Assembly: GCF_020165495.1 (NCBI RefSeq)
Contig: NZ_JAIUIE010000020.1
Coordinates: 1 to 48,785 of the forward strand
Length of the DNA stretch: 48,785 bases
Source: Mesorhizobium sp. BR1-1-16
Lineage (GTDB): Bacteria > Pseudomonadota > Alphaproteobacteria > Rhizobiales > Kaistiaceae
Direction of reading: 5' to 3'
A model generated the notes under the pieces. That model made no database searches, was not told the origin of the DNA, and saw only the letters and a program-made list of their open reading frames with translations. Position 1 is the first letter of the stretch. Every line of letters starts with the position of its first letter. Positions 17,608-26,264 of this stretch are shown here, one piece after another. The translations under genes were made by a program, and so were the position numbers.

Positions 17608-18369
17608 TCACGCCGCCGGGGCGCGCCCGATCCCCGACTGGTAGCTGTCGAGAAACTCGATCGAGTTGCGCAGCGACGTCTCGAGATGGCGCCGGAGCGC
17701 CTGCAGCGAGGACTTCGCCTCCCCCGTTTGGAGGGCGGCAATGATGGCCCGGTGCTGGGCGATCGTCTCGCTGCCATAGCCAGGCTTCGGAAGGCTCAGC
17801 AGCCGGCAGCGGTCCATCTGGGCCTTGTAGGTGTCGACGACCTTCCAAAGCATCGGCAGTTCGCTGATCTGGGCGATGTAGCGGTGGAAGTCATCGTCGC
17901 GCTGGATGGCCTCGTCATAGCGCTGGCGGGCAAGCGCCGTCTCATGCGCCTGGATGATGTCGCCAAGATTGAGCAGATGCTGCTCGTTGATCAGGGGCAC
18001 CGCTCGCTTCAGGCTCTCCGCCTCAAGCGCGCTGCGGATGATATAGGCCTCCTCGACCTCCTTGCGGCTGATCTCGGCCACGAAGGTGCCGGCCTGCGCC
18101 AGCACGTCGATCAGCCCCTCGTCGCTCACCTTCTTGACGGCCTCGCGCACCGGCGTCCGCGAAACACCGAGGCTCGCCGCGATCTCGATCTCGTTGACGG
18201 GCGCCCCAGGCTTGAGCTTGCCCGTGACGATCGCGCGGCGGACCAGCACATAGATCTGGTCGCGCAGCGGCGCGGACCGGTTCAGCGTCGCATTGCCGAG
18301 AAATGCCGCCGTCGACGATGCGGGCGGCGTGGCCGGAGGAATGCTCGTCAGGTCGCTCATGCGTGCCAT
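17608..18369 (-). CDS. GntR-family regulator with FCD effector domain
   Basis: A 253-residue FadR-subfamily repressor. A winged helix at about residues 30-95 contains the signature LKPGAPVNEIEIAASLGVSRTPVREAV. The helical FCD domain follows (EAYIIRSALEAESLKRAV, RDDDFHRYIA, EHRAII-like QHRAIIAAL), with Asp/His residues typical of its metal-carboxylate pocket. An ATG at codon 4 (base 18360) is an alternative start. It lies between the transporter operon and the dehydrogenase gene and is the obvious candidate to bind the paired sites at 14418-14437 and 19746-19762. Confidence 0.92.
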   Translation of the reverse strand: MARMSDLTSIPPATPPASSTAAFLGNATLNRSAPLRDQIYVLVRRAIVTGKLKPGAPVNEIEIAASLGVSRTPVREAVKKVSDEGLIDVLAQAGTFVAEISRKEVEEAYIIRSALEAESLKRAVPLINEQHLLNLGDIIQAHETALARQRYDEAIQRDDDFHRYIAQISELPMLWKVVDTYKAQMDRCRLLSLPKPGYGSETIAQHRAIIAALQTGEAKSSLQALRRHLETSLRNSIEFLDSYQSGIGRAPAA

Positions 18370-18533
18370 CCGTTGACCCCAAATCGGTGGGTCGAAAATC
18401 CATCCGCGCCAAGGCCTTCGATCTCAAGAAATGCGCCGACGCGCCTGCCGTGCCCCAATCAGTCCCCCGATGTCCATCCGCTCCACGCGCCTCATCCACC
18501 GCCCGATGGATTTCGTCAAGCGGACGGCTTCCC

Positions 18534-19694
18534 TCAAGCCGCGGCCACCTTCGTCCAGCGTCGCTCCGCCGCCGAGTTCAACACGGCTTCGGTGACGAGA
18601 TCGGTCGCGAGCGCTTCGCGGAAGGTCGGAACCTCGGACGGCCCGCCAAGGGACCCGCCAAGGCCGGCAAGGAAATCGGCAACCTGATGGATGAAGGTGT
18701 GCTCGTAGCCGATCTGCAGGCCCGGCACCCACCAGTTCTTCATATAGGGATGGTCGCTGTCGGTGATGTGCAGCGTGCGCCAGCCGCGCAGCCCGCTCTT
18801 GTCGCCATGGTCGAAGAATTCGAGCAGGTGGAGATTGTGCAGGTCCCAGGCGATCGAACCGCGCTCGCCATTGATCTCGAATGTGTGGAGAGCCTTGTGG
18901 CCGCGGGCATAGCGCGTCGCCTCGAAATTGCCGAGCGCGCCATTGGCAAAACGAGCGATCACAAGGCTGGCATCGTCGATCTTCACCTCGGTTCGTGCGC
19001 CGGTGAGGCTGTGCACCCGTTCCTTGATGAAGGTCTCGGTGGCCGCCGACACCTCGTCGATGCCGCCGTTCAGCCACAGCGCCAGATCGACCGAATGGGC
19101 GAGGAGATCGCCGGTCACACCGCTGCCGGCAACCTCGGCGTCGAGGCGCCAGGTCGCCGTCCCACCCTGCGGGACATCAGGCGAGATCGTCCAATCCTGC
19201 AGGAACTTTGCCCGGTAGTGGAAGATCCGTCCAAGACCGCCATCGGCGATCAACTGCTTGGCGAGGGTCACCGCAGGAGCGCGGCGATAGTTATACCAGA
19301 CCATGTTGGCGACGCCGGCGGTCTCCACGGCCTCGGTCATGGCGCGGGATTCGGCTGTGTTGCGGCCGAGCGGTTTCTCGCAGAGCACCATCTTCCCCGC
19401 CTTCGCCGCAGCGATGGCGATCTCGGCATGGGTGTCGTTCGGGCTGGCGATGTCGATGATATCGATGTCGGCGCGCTCGATCATGCGGCGCCAGTCGGTC
19501 TCATGGGTTGCATAGCCCCAGTTCTCGGCAAAGGCCGCCGCCTTGTCCGCCGAACGCGAGCAGACCGCGGCGAGTTCGAGCCGATAGGGGCTCTGGAAGA
19601 ACTGGCCGACCTGGCGGAATGCGTTGCTGTGTGCTCGCCCCATGAAGCCCGTGCCGATCAGCCCGACGCCCAGTCTCTCCTTGCCCGCCAACAT
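18534..19694 (-). CDS. Gfo/Idh/MocA family oxidoreductase
   Basis: A 386-residue NAD(P)-dependent dehydrogenase. N-terminal Rossmann fold with [18 protein letters not shown], the family motif LCEKPLGRN at about residue 100, then a C-terminal substrate domain ([15 protein letters not shown]). Members oxidise cyclitols or sugars such as inositol or glucose derivatives. The ATG at 19694 is preferred to the one at 19715 because GGGAGGTG lies directly before it and it places the Rossmann strand at the N-terminus. It diverges from 19856-20932 across the second operator copy. Confidence 0.92.
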   Translation of the reverse strand: MLAGKERLGVGLIGTGFMGRAHSNAFRQVGQFFQSPYRLELAAVCSRSADKAAAFAENWGYATHETDWRRMIERADIDIIDIASPNDTHAEIAIAAAKAGKMVLCEKPLGRNTAESRAMTEAVETAGVANMVWYNYRRAPAVTLAKQLIADGGLGRIFHYRAKFLQDWTISPDVPQGGTATWRLDAEVAGSGVTGDLLAHSVDLALWLNGGIDEVSAATETFIKERVHSLTGARTEVKIDDASLVIARFANGALGNFEATRYARGHKALHTFEINGERGSIAWDLHNLHLLEFFDHGDKSGLRGWRTLHITDSDHPYMKNWWVPGLQIGYEHTFIHQVADFLAGLGGSLGGPSEVPTFREALATDLVTEAVLNSAAERRWTKVAAA

Positions 19695-19745
19695 CACCTC
19701 CCTCGGTCGCGGCACCGTTCAGCCGTGCCATCACATTGCATCGAG

Positions 19746-19762
19746 CATTATATTAGTGTAAC
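19746..19762 (-). promoter_or_regulatory. Second copy of the sugar-cluster operator
   Basis: On the minus strand the 17 bases read GTTACACTAATATAATG, matching 14 of 17 positions of the core at 14420-14436. It lies in the 161-base gap between the divergent oxidoreductase genes (19694 and 19856) and could control both. The inverted repeat is less perfect than in the first copy. Confidence 0.6.
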
Positions 19763-19855
19763 AAGATTTGCAATTGAGCGTCGGATTCCACCGCCGCCGC
19801 GGCCGGCCCCGAGCCGGCAGGCATTCTTCAGCCACCCAGGGAGACGACCCCCCAA

Positions 19856-20932
19856 ATGACTCGATACAGTGTAGCCATCGCCGGCTGCGGTCCGCGTGGC
19901 GCCTATCATGCCGAAGGTTTCGCAGCGAATGCCGATCGCTTCGACGTCACCGCATGCTGCGATCTCGATGTCGGGCGCGCCGAGGAATTCGCGCGCCGCT
20001 TCGGGATCGGGAAGGTCTATAGCGATGTCGATGCGATGCTGGCGGCAGAGAAGCCCTATGTGTTCTGCTTCGCGACACTTCCCGATGTCCGCCTCTCGCT
20101 CGTCGAGCTCGGCATCAAGCACGGCGTCAAGGTGATCGCCTTCGAAAAGCCGGTGGCGACCGAGCTTGCCGAGGCCCAGCAGATCTTCGAGCGCTGCAGG
20201 GAGGCGGGCATCAAGCTGGTGGTCTCGCACCAGCAGAAATACGGCCCGCATTTCCAGGCGGTGAAGCGGATCGTCGAATCGGGCGAAATCGGCAAGGTCA
20301 CCAAGATCCATGCCACAGCGCGCCCCTGGCTAAGCCAGCTCGGCACGCATTTCATGGACTACATGCTCTATTTCAACGGCCGCAGTCCGGTGAAATGGGT
20401 CGTCGCGCAGGCGATCGGCACGGGCATGCTGACCGATTCCCACCCTTCGGCGGACTATGTCATCGCCGATATGGAATTCGAGAACGGCGTTCGCGGTATC
20501 TTCGAATGCGGCGCCCACGCACCGCATTTCGTCCCCGGTGAGAACCCGCTGCGCGACATCAAATTCTGGACAGACTCCTCCATTACGATCCACGGCACGC
20601 ACGGCTATGCCGAAGTGACGACCGGCAATGGCTACCGCGCCTTCACCCGCAACAGCCAGGGCGAGATGATCGAGGGCGACGGTAATTTCAATCCGTCCTA
20701 CGAGCAGCCGCTGTATATCCGCGACCTCGCCGACTGGCTCGACGGCAAGATCGCGACGCATCCATGCGACGGCGACATCGCCTATCACGGCTTCCAGGCG
20801 GTGATGGCGATGTACATGTCGGCGCTCGACCGCAAGCGGGTTGACCTGCCGCTTGCCGAGATCCCGCAAGGCTCGCTGATCGCGCGGCTTGGCGAAACCC
20901 TCCCCCACAGCGATGAGTATCAGGGACAATGA
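19856..20932 (+). CDS. Gfo/Idh/MocA family oxidoreductase
   Basis: A second, distinct dehydrogenase of 358 residues. Rossmann motif VAIAGCGPRGAYHAEGF, family motif VIAFEKPVATELAEAQ, and a C-terminal domain containing QQKYGPHFQAVKRIV and GTHFMDYMLYF. It is encoded with a downstream TIM-barrel isomerase by an ATGA overlap, a pairing common in catabolism of inositols and keto-sugars. With the product of 18534-19694 it may carry out successive oxidation and reduction steps on the imported substrate. Confidence 0.92.
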   Translation: MTRYSVAIAGCGPRGAYHAEGFAANADRFDVTACCDLDVGRAEEFARRFGIGKVYSDVDAMLAAEKPYVFCFATLPDVRLSLVELGIKHGVKVIAFEKPVATELAEAQQIFERCREAGIKLVVSHQQKYGPHFQAVKRIVESGEIGKVTKIHATARPWLSQLGTHFMDYMLYFNGRSPVKWVVAQAIGTGMLTDSHPSADYVIADMEFENGVRGIFECGAHAPHFVPGENPLRDIKFWTDSSITIHGTHGYAEVTTGNGYRAFTRNSQGEMIEGDGNFNPSYEQPLYIRDLADWLDGKIATHPCDGDIAYHGFQAVMAMYMSALDRKRVDLPLAEIPQGSLIARLGETLPHSDEYQGQ

Positions 20933-21771
20933 TCAGGCTTGGAGGCTATGGCATCCCGATCGCCGCCGACGCGGATGCCGATCCGAAGGACATCGCCGCC
21001 GCCCATCTTGCGATGGGCTACAACGCTGCCTATTGCCCTGCGGTCGCGCTCGAGGACAGCAGTCGCATCAGCGCCATCCGCAATGCGTTCGCGGCTGCCG
21101 ATATCGAGATCGCCGAGGTGGCTGCCTGGCGCAACATCTCTCCGCCCGAGCCAGACGCGCGCAAGGCGGCGCGCGACTATGTGAAGGAGCGGCTGGCGCT
21201 GGCCGACGAGGTCGGGGCACGCTGCGCGATCACCTATATCGGCTCGATGGCACCCGGTTCGGATTACGAGCCACACCCAGACAATTTGAGCCAGAAGGGG
21301 TTCGACACCTTCGTCGACGCGGCGCGCGAGATCATCGATGCGGTCAAGCCGAAGCGGGCCAAGTTCTGCCTCGAGATGATGCAGTGGGAACTGCCCGACA
21401 GTCCGGAGATCCTGGTCGATCTGATCAAGGCCATCGACCGGCCGGCCTTCGCCGCGCATCTCGACCCGGTCAACCTGATTGTCTCGCCGCGCCAGTATTA
21501 CGACACAGCCTCGCTCATCCGCCGCTGTTTCGAACTGCTCGGCCCCTGGATCATCAGCTGCCATGCCAAGGACATCACGATGGGCAGCACGCTCTCGCTG
21601 CATTTCGACGAGGTGATCCCCGGCCGCGGAGCGCTCAGCTATCCGACCTATCTGAAGGAACTGGACGGTCGCGGCATCCCGATCATGCTCGAGCATCTCG
21701 CCGATTCCGATTATCCGGAAGCGCGCGATCATTTGAAGAGCGTTGGCCGCTCGCTGGGCATCACCATCTGA
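20929..21771 (+). CDS. TIM-barrel sugar isomerase/epimerase
   Basis: A 280-residue protein of the xylose-isomerase-like / AP endonuclease 2 superfamily (IolE/IolH/IolI relatives). Likely metal ligands are spread around the barrel: Glu in FCLEMMQWE, Asp in AAHLDPVN, His in ISCHAKDI and Glu in IMLEHLAD. GRGALSYPTYLKEL is typical of the family. It starts in an ATGA overlap with the upstream dehydrogenase. Isomerisation, epimerisation or dehydration of a keto-sugar is likely; the exact substrate is not deducible. Confidence 0.9.
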   Translation: MIRLGGYGIPIAADADADPKDIAAAHLAMGYNAAYCPAVALEDSSRISAIRNAFAAADIEIAEVAAWRNISPPEPDARKAARDYVKERLALADEVGARCAITYIGSMAPGSDYEPHPDNLSQKGFDTFVDAAREIIDAVKPKRAKFCLEMMQWELPDSPEILVDLIKAIDRPAFAAHLDPVNLIVSPRQYYDTASLIRRCFELLGPWIISCHAKDITMGSTLSLHFDEVIPGRGALSYPTYLKELDGRGIPIMLEHLADSDYPEARDHLKSVGRSLGITI

Positions 21772-22277
21772 CTTAGGCAGCGGATTTCCGTGGACGAGAT
21801 ACCGCGGCGAAGCTGCGCTGCGCTGGTCCGCCCTTGCCTGCATGGCGGGGCGGCTCTGGCGCAGCGATGAACCATGCCGGAGAACGGCGTCCCTGCCGGC
21901 GCAGCGCCAGCGCTTGATCAGATGCCGGCACGTGATCGAGAGGCGCGGCGCGCGGCGCGCGGCGCGCCGGATTCTCTCGATCGAGAGAGCCTGACGCTAT
22001 TGGTCGCGCATGTCATGCCCGCTTGTCCATTGCCGAGATGGGCGCGACACCCGTCCTCACGCCTCCCTGTCAACGTGTCAGACTCCGTCAACCCTCGATC
22101 ATGGCCCGGAAGTCCCCGGTCGCCGGCACCGCTGCGCATGTCCAGCGTGCGCTTTGCCGAAGAATGACATCTAAGCTTCAAAGAGGCATGATAGCGTCTG
22201 CAAATAGACGGCTTAGGATCCATGATTTCTATGGGGACGGGCGCTCGGGGCGTCAGGCCGCGAACGGGAGAAAAAGA
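21772..22277. other. Intergenic region before the second ABC importer
   Basis: No gene is supported; frames here are short or antisense. It contains a run of GGCGCGC units (about 21945-21967), a 16-bp perfect palindrome at 21973-21988 and, near its end, the AT-richer leader of the binding-protein gene with a GGGAGAAAAAGA ribosome-binding site just before 22278. Confidence 0.6.
21945..21988. repeat. GGCGCGC tandem run followed by a 16-bp palindrome
   Basis: Three consecutive GGCGCGC-like units are followed by TCTCTCGATCGAGAGA (21973-21988), a perfect palindrome without a loop. A protein-binding site or replication- or methylation-related motif is possible; nothing shows which. Confidence 0.5.
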
Positions 22278-23378
22278 ATGAAGACCATCGGGATGCGGTT
22301 GACAGTATCTGTGCTGGCCCTGACCGCTTCGGCAGGGCTCGCCTTCGCGCAGAGCGACGAGCTCATCGCTGCGGCCAAGAAGGAAGGCACGCTCACCACG
22401 ATCGCGCTGCCGCATGACTGGTGCGGCTATGGCGACGTCATCGCCGGCTTCAAGGCGAAATACGGGCTCGAGGTCAACGAGCTCAATCCGGACGCCGGCT
22501 CGGCGGACGAGATCGAGGCCATCAAGGCCAATAAGGGCAATACCGGCCCGCAGGCCCCCGACGTCATCGATGTCGGCCTCTCCTTCGGCCCCTCGGCCAA
22601 GGCCGAAGGCCTGATCCAGCCCTACAAGGTCTCGACCTGGGACTCGATCCCGGACAGCGCCAAGGATGCCGACGGCTACTGGTATGGCGACTATTACGGC
22701 GTCATGGCCTTCATGGTGAACAAGGACCTCGTCAAGACGATGCCGGCCGACTGGTCGGACCTGCTCTCGGATGAATATGCCAACGCGGTTGCGCTCGCCG
22801 GTGCCCCGCAGACCGCCAATCAGGCGATCCAGGGCGTGTTCGCGGCCGGTCTCTCCGCCGCCAAGGGCGACGTGGCCAAGGCTGGCGAGGAAGGGCTGAA
22901 GTTCTTCGCCGAGATGAACAAGAAGGGCAATTTCGTCCCGGTCACCGGCAAGTCGGCCTCGCTGGCGCAGGGCACCACGCCGATCATCATCGCCTGGGAC
23001 TATAACGCCCTCTCCTGGCGCGACGTTCTCGCTGGCAATCCGCCGGCCGAGGTCATCATCCCGAAGACGGGCGTCGTCGCCGGCGTCTATGTCCAGGCGA
23101 TCAGCGCCTTCGCCCCGCACCCGAACGCCGCCAAGCTCTGGATGGAATATCTCTATTCGGACGAAGGTCAGCTCGGCTGGCTGAAGGGCTATTGCCACCC
23201 GATCCGCTTCAACGCGCTCGCCAAGGAAGGCAAGATCCCTGCTGACCTCCTCGCCAAGCTGCCTGCAGCGGAATCCTACGCCCCGGCCATCTTCCCAACG
23301 CTCGAACAGCAGGCCGCGGCCAAGGAAGTGATCGCCAAGAAGTGGAGCGAAGTGGTCGGCGCCGACGTCGCCAAGTAA
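22278..23378 (+). CDS. ABC transporter substrate-binding protein (PotD/FbpA-like)
   Basis: A 366-residue periplasmic protein with signal peptide (LTVSVLALTASAGLAFA, cleavage before QSDEL). SBP family 1/8-type features: ELIAAAKKEGTLT at the mature N-terminus, QAPDVIDVGLSFG, GDYYGVMAFMVNKDLV and PNAAKLWMEYLYSDEGQ. The ATG at 22278 has a good ribosome-binding site; the frame is open much further up, without Shine-Dalgarno support. It heads an operon with two permeases and an ATPase. The ligand could be a polyamine, phosphonate, ferric complex or small organic acid and cannot be chosen from sequence. Confidence 0.92.
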   Translation: MKTIGMRLTVSVLALTASAGLAFAQSDELIAAAKKEGTLTTIALPHDWCGYGDVIAGFKAKYGLEVNELNPDAGSADEIEAIKANKGNTGPQAPDVIDVGLSFGPSAKAEGLIQPYKVSTWDSIPDSAKDADGYWYGDYYGVMAFMVNKDLVKTMPADWSDLLSDEYANAVALAGAPQTANQAIQGVFAAGLSAAKGDVAKAGEEGLKFFAEMNKKGNFVPVTGKSASLAQGTTPIIIAWDYNALSWRDVLAGNPPAEVIIPKTGVVAGVYVQAISAFAPHPNAAKLWMEYLYSDEGQLGWLKGYCHPIRFNALAKEGKIPADLLAKLPAAESYAPAIFPTLEQQAAAKEVIAKKWSEVVGADVAK

Positions 23379-23391
23379 TCGAAAGCCGAGG

Positions 23392-23421
23392 CGGGCGCCG
23401 ACCCTGGCGGGTTGGCGCCCG
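23392..23421 (+). terminator. Intercistronic stem-loop after the second binding-protein gene
   Basis: A 13-bp stem (23392-23404 with 23409-23421) containing one G-U pair and a 4-base loop, followed by TTTC. It lies 13 bases after the binding-protein stop and ahead of the permease gene, like the structure at 15783-15818. It probably stabilises the upstream message or partly terminates. Confidence 0.6.
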
Positions 23422-23478
23422 TTTCAAACAAGCCGGGTCGCTTTGCCGGCTCACGTTGCACGCCTCTCCCGGGACACC

Positions 23479-24363
23479 ATGAGCACCACCGCCCTTCCGG
23501 CCACTGCCGCACGCGAAAGACGGATCGCTTGGTCCTGGCTCGGCATTCTGCCGTTCCTGCTGTTCTCGCTGATGTTTCTGCTGCTGCCGGCCGCCAACCT
23601 CATCGTCGGCGCGTTCCAGGATCCGAGCGGCAACTTCACGCTGCAGAACATCGTCAATCTCGGCCAACCCTCGATCATCCGCTCCTATACGCTGAGCCTC
23701 GAGATCAGTGCGGCCTCGGCGTTTGGCGGCGTGCTGATTGGCTTCGCCTTGGCGCTCGCGACGATCCTCGGCGGCCTGCCGCGCTGGGTTCGGCCGACGC
23801 TGATGACATTCTCCGGCGTCGCCTCGCAATTTGCCGGCGTGCCGCTCGCCTTCGCCTTCTTGGCGACGCTCGGGCGTACTGGCCTAGTGACGGCGCTGCT
23901 GTTCGGCATTTTCGACATAAATATCTACCGCGGCGGCTTCAACCTCCTGTCATTCTGGGGGCTGACCATCACCTATCTCTATTTCCAGATCCCGCTGATG
24001 GTGCTGGTGGTCTCGCCGGCGCTGGATGGGCTGAAGCGCGAATGGCGCGAGGCCGCGGCGATTCTCGGCGCGACGGGCACACAGTACTGGACGATGATCG
24101 CGTTGCCGATCCTGTGGCCGAGCCTTCTCGGGGCGTTCCTGCTGCTGTTTGCGAATGCCTTTGGCGCCATCGCCACCGCTTATGCGCTGACGGGTTCATC
24201 GTTCAACATCGTCACGATCCTGCTCTATGCCCAGATCCGCGGCGACGCGCTGCATGATCCCAATCTCGGCTATGCGCTGGCGCTCGGCATGATCGTCATC
24301 ACAGGCGTCTCGAACGGCGCCTATATCTGGCTCGCCTCGCGCAGCGCGAGGTGGATCCGATGA
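23479..24363 (+). CDS. ABC transporter permease (PotB type)
   Basis: A 294-residue permease. First membrane segment LGILPFLLFSLMFLLLPAAN and cytoplasmic loop REAAAILGATGTQYWTMIAL, the EAA motif of the spermidine/ferric family. The ATG at 23479 is chosen over a TTG at 23443 because it places a normal short N-terminus before the first helix. The stop overlaps the next start in ATGA. Confidence 0.92.
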   Translation: MSTTALPATAARERRIAWSWLGILPFLLFSLMFLLLPAANLIVGAFQDPSGNFTLQNIVNLGQPSIIRSYTLSLEISAASAFGGVLIGFALALATILGGLPRWVRPTLMTFSGVASQFAGVPLAFAFLATLGRTGLVTALLFGIFDINIYRGGFNLLSFWGLTITYLYFQIPLMVLVVSPALDGLKREWREAAAILGATGTQYWTMIALPILWPSLLGAFLLLFANAFGAIATAYALTGSSFNIVTILLYAQIRGDALHDPNLGYALALGMIVITGVSNGAYIWLASRSARWIR

Positions 24364-25142
24364 AACAATCGCGGCTCTTTCCCTGGATCGGCTTCATCTT
24401 CGGCGCGATCTATTTTCTCGTTCCGCTGATCGCCACATTCGAGTTTTCGCTGCGCATGCAGCGGGGCATCTACTCGTTCAAGGCCTATCAGGTCGTGCTC
24501 GCCGATCCGGGCTTTCAGGCCAGCTTCTCCTATTCGGCGCTGATTGCGCTCGCGACCATCATCGTCGGCGTCGCGCTCGTGGTGCCGACCGCCTATCTGG
24601 TGCAGCTGAAGCTGCCGCGGCTGCGGCCCGTCGTCGAGTTCATGACGCTGCTGCCGCTGGTCGTGCCGGCGATCGTGATCGTCTTTGGCTATCTCAGGAT
24701 GTACAATTCGTCGTCCTGGCTGCCGATGACCGGCAGTGCTCGCAGCACGGACCTTCTGCTCATCTTCGCCTATGTGACGCTGTCGCTGCCCTATATGTAT
24801 CGTTCGGTCGATACGGCGCTGCGAACCATCGATATCCGCACGCTGACCGAGGCGGCGCAGAGCCTTGGCAGCTCCTGGCCCCGTATCCTGATCCAGGTGA
24901 TCCTGCCGAATATCCGGGTCGGCGTGCTCTCGGGCGCGTTCCTGACCTTTGCCATCGTCATCGGCGAGTTCACGATGGCCAGCCTTCTCAATCGCCCGGC
25001 CTTCGGACCCTATATGCAGTTGATCGGCGCCAACCGCGCCTATGAGCCGGCAGCGCTTGCCGTCATCGCCTTCGCCATCACCTGGGCCTGCATGGGCCTC
25101 ATCCAGCTCGTCGCCAGTTTCTCGCCCGGCCAGAAGCGCTGA
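24360..25142 (+). CDS. ABC transporter permease (PotC type)
   Basis: A 260-residue second permease with membrane segments including WIGFIFGAIYFLVPLIATF and the EAA loop TLTEAAQSLGSSWPRILIQV. The ATG at 24360 shares bases with the preceding stop (ATGA); a GTG at 24351 is a less likely start. Followed after 26 bases by the ATPase gene. Confidence 0.92.
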   Translation: MKQSRLFPWIGFIFGAIYFLVPLIATFEFSLRMQRGIYSFKAYQVVLADPGFQASFSYSALIALATIIVGVALVVPTAYLVQLKLPRLRPVVEFMTLLPLVVPAIVIVFGYLRMYNSSSWLPMTGSARSTDLLLIFAYVTLSLPYMYRSVDTALRTIDIRTLTEAAQSLGSSWPRILIQVILPNIRVGVLSGAFLTFAIVIGEFTMASLLNRPAFGPYMQLIGANRAYEPAALAVIAFAITWACMGLIQLVASFSPGQKR

Positions 25143-25168
25143 CGCCAAAGGAAGACCCGAGGACCGCC

Positions 25169-26239
25169 ATGGCTTTTCTCTCCATCGAGCGCATCACCAA
25201 GACCTTCGGCACATTGACGACCGTGAAAGGCGTCGACCTGGCCGTCGAGCGTGGCGAGTTCATCACCCTGCTTGGGCCGAGCGGCTGCGGCAAGACGACG
25301 ATCCTCCGCATGGTCGCCGGCTTCGAGACGCCAACGAGCGGGACGATCCGGATCGACGGCAAGGACGTGACCAACCTGAAGCCGCACCAGCGCAATATCG
25401 GCATGGTGTTCCAGGCCTATGCCCTGTTCCCGAACATGACGGTGGCCGACAACATCGCCTTCGGCTTGAAGGTGGCGCGCAAGAGCGGGTCCGAGATTGC
25501 CAGCCGGGTCAAGGAAATGCTGGAGCTGATCAAGCTGCCGCAGGTTGCCGAGCGCTACCCTTACCAGCTCTCAGGCGGGCAGCAGCAGCGCGTGGCGCTG
25601 GCCCGCGCGCTGGCGATCAAGCCGCAAATCCTTCTCCTCGATGAACCGCTCTCGGCGCTCGACGCCAAGATCCGCGTCTCGCTGCGCGAGGAAATCCGAG
25701 CCGTCCAGCGCCAGCTCGGCATCACAACGATCTTCGTGACGCATGACCAGGAAGAAGCGCTGTCGATGTCGGACCGCGTCTGCGTGATGAGCGAGGGGCG
25801 CATCGAGCAGCTCGGAACGCCGTTCGAGATCTACAATTATCCGAAGACCCGCTTCGTCGCGTCCTTTGTCGGAACGCTGAACATCCTGAGCGGTCGCGTC
25901 TCCGACGGCGCCGAGGGCCGCATCGTGGTCGACGGTCAGGAGATCGTCACGAGCCGCGGCCTCAACGGCGCGTCGACGGGCGACGCGCTCGCCGTGGCGC
26001 TCCGGCCCGAGGCGCTTTCCATCGGCCGGGCCAATGGCAGCAGCAACAATCTCGAAGGCACGATCGACGAAGTGCACTTCCTTGGCTCGGTCGTGCGCAT
26101 CCGCGTCCGCTTCAAGGAAAGCGCCGTCTCGCTCGACACGTTCAACCGGCCGAATGCCGCGCCGCCAGAGCGCGGCCAGCCGATCACCGTCAATTTCGGC
26201 CGCGAGGACATCCTTGTCCTCGAGGGCGCGCCGAACTAG
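25169..26239 (+). CDS. ABC transporter ATP-binding protein (PotA/FbpC type)
   Basis: A 356-residue ATPase. Walker A GPSGCGKTT (36-44), Q-loop VFQAYALFPNMT, signature LSGGQQQR, Walker B ILLLDEPLSALD and H-loop FVTHDQEEA. A C-terminal TOBE domain follows (VALRPEALSIG, EVHFLGSVVRIRVRF). It completes the importer begun at 22278. As the only MalK/PotA-like ATPase in the window, it might also serve the CUT1 permeases at 15852-17586, but this is only a possibility. Confidence 0.95.
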   Translation: MAFLSIERITKTFGTLTTVKGVDLAVERGEFITLLGPSGCGKTTILRMVAGFETPTSGTIRIDGKDVTNLKPHQRNIGMVFQAYALFPNMTVADNIAFGLKVARKSGSEIASRVKEMLELIKLPQVAERYPYQLSGGQQQRVALARALAIKPQILLLDEPLSALDAKIRVSLREEIRAVQRQLGITTIFVTHDQEEALSMSDRVCVMSEGRIEQLGTPFEIYNYPKTRFVASFVGTLNILSGRVSDGAEGRIVVDGQEIVTSRGLNGASTGDALAVALRPEALSIGRANGSSNNLEGTIDEVHFLGSVVRIRVRFKESAVSLDTFNRPNAAPPERGQPITVNFGREDILVLEGAPN

Positions 26240-26253
26240 CCGCGAAGGCGGCT
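26238..26253. terminator. Short hairpin between convergent genes
   Basis: Perfect 6-bp stem AGCCGC/GCGGCT with a GAAG tetraloop, starting inside the ATPase stop codon, in the 25-base gap before the convergent aldo/keto reductase gene. No T-run follows on either strand. Confidence 0.3.
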
Positions 26254-26264
26254 GACGTTCAGCC

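Noticed and set aside
18375-18393. GACCC/GGGTC inverted repeat upstream of the GntR gene
   Set aside because: Only 5-bp arms with a 9-base GC-mixed spacer and no second copy seen; too weak to call an operator.
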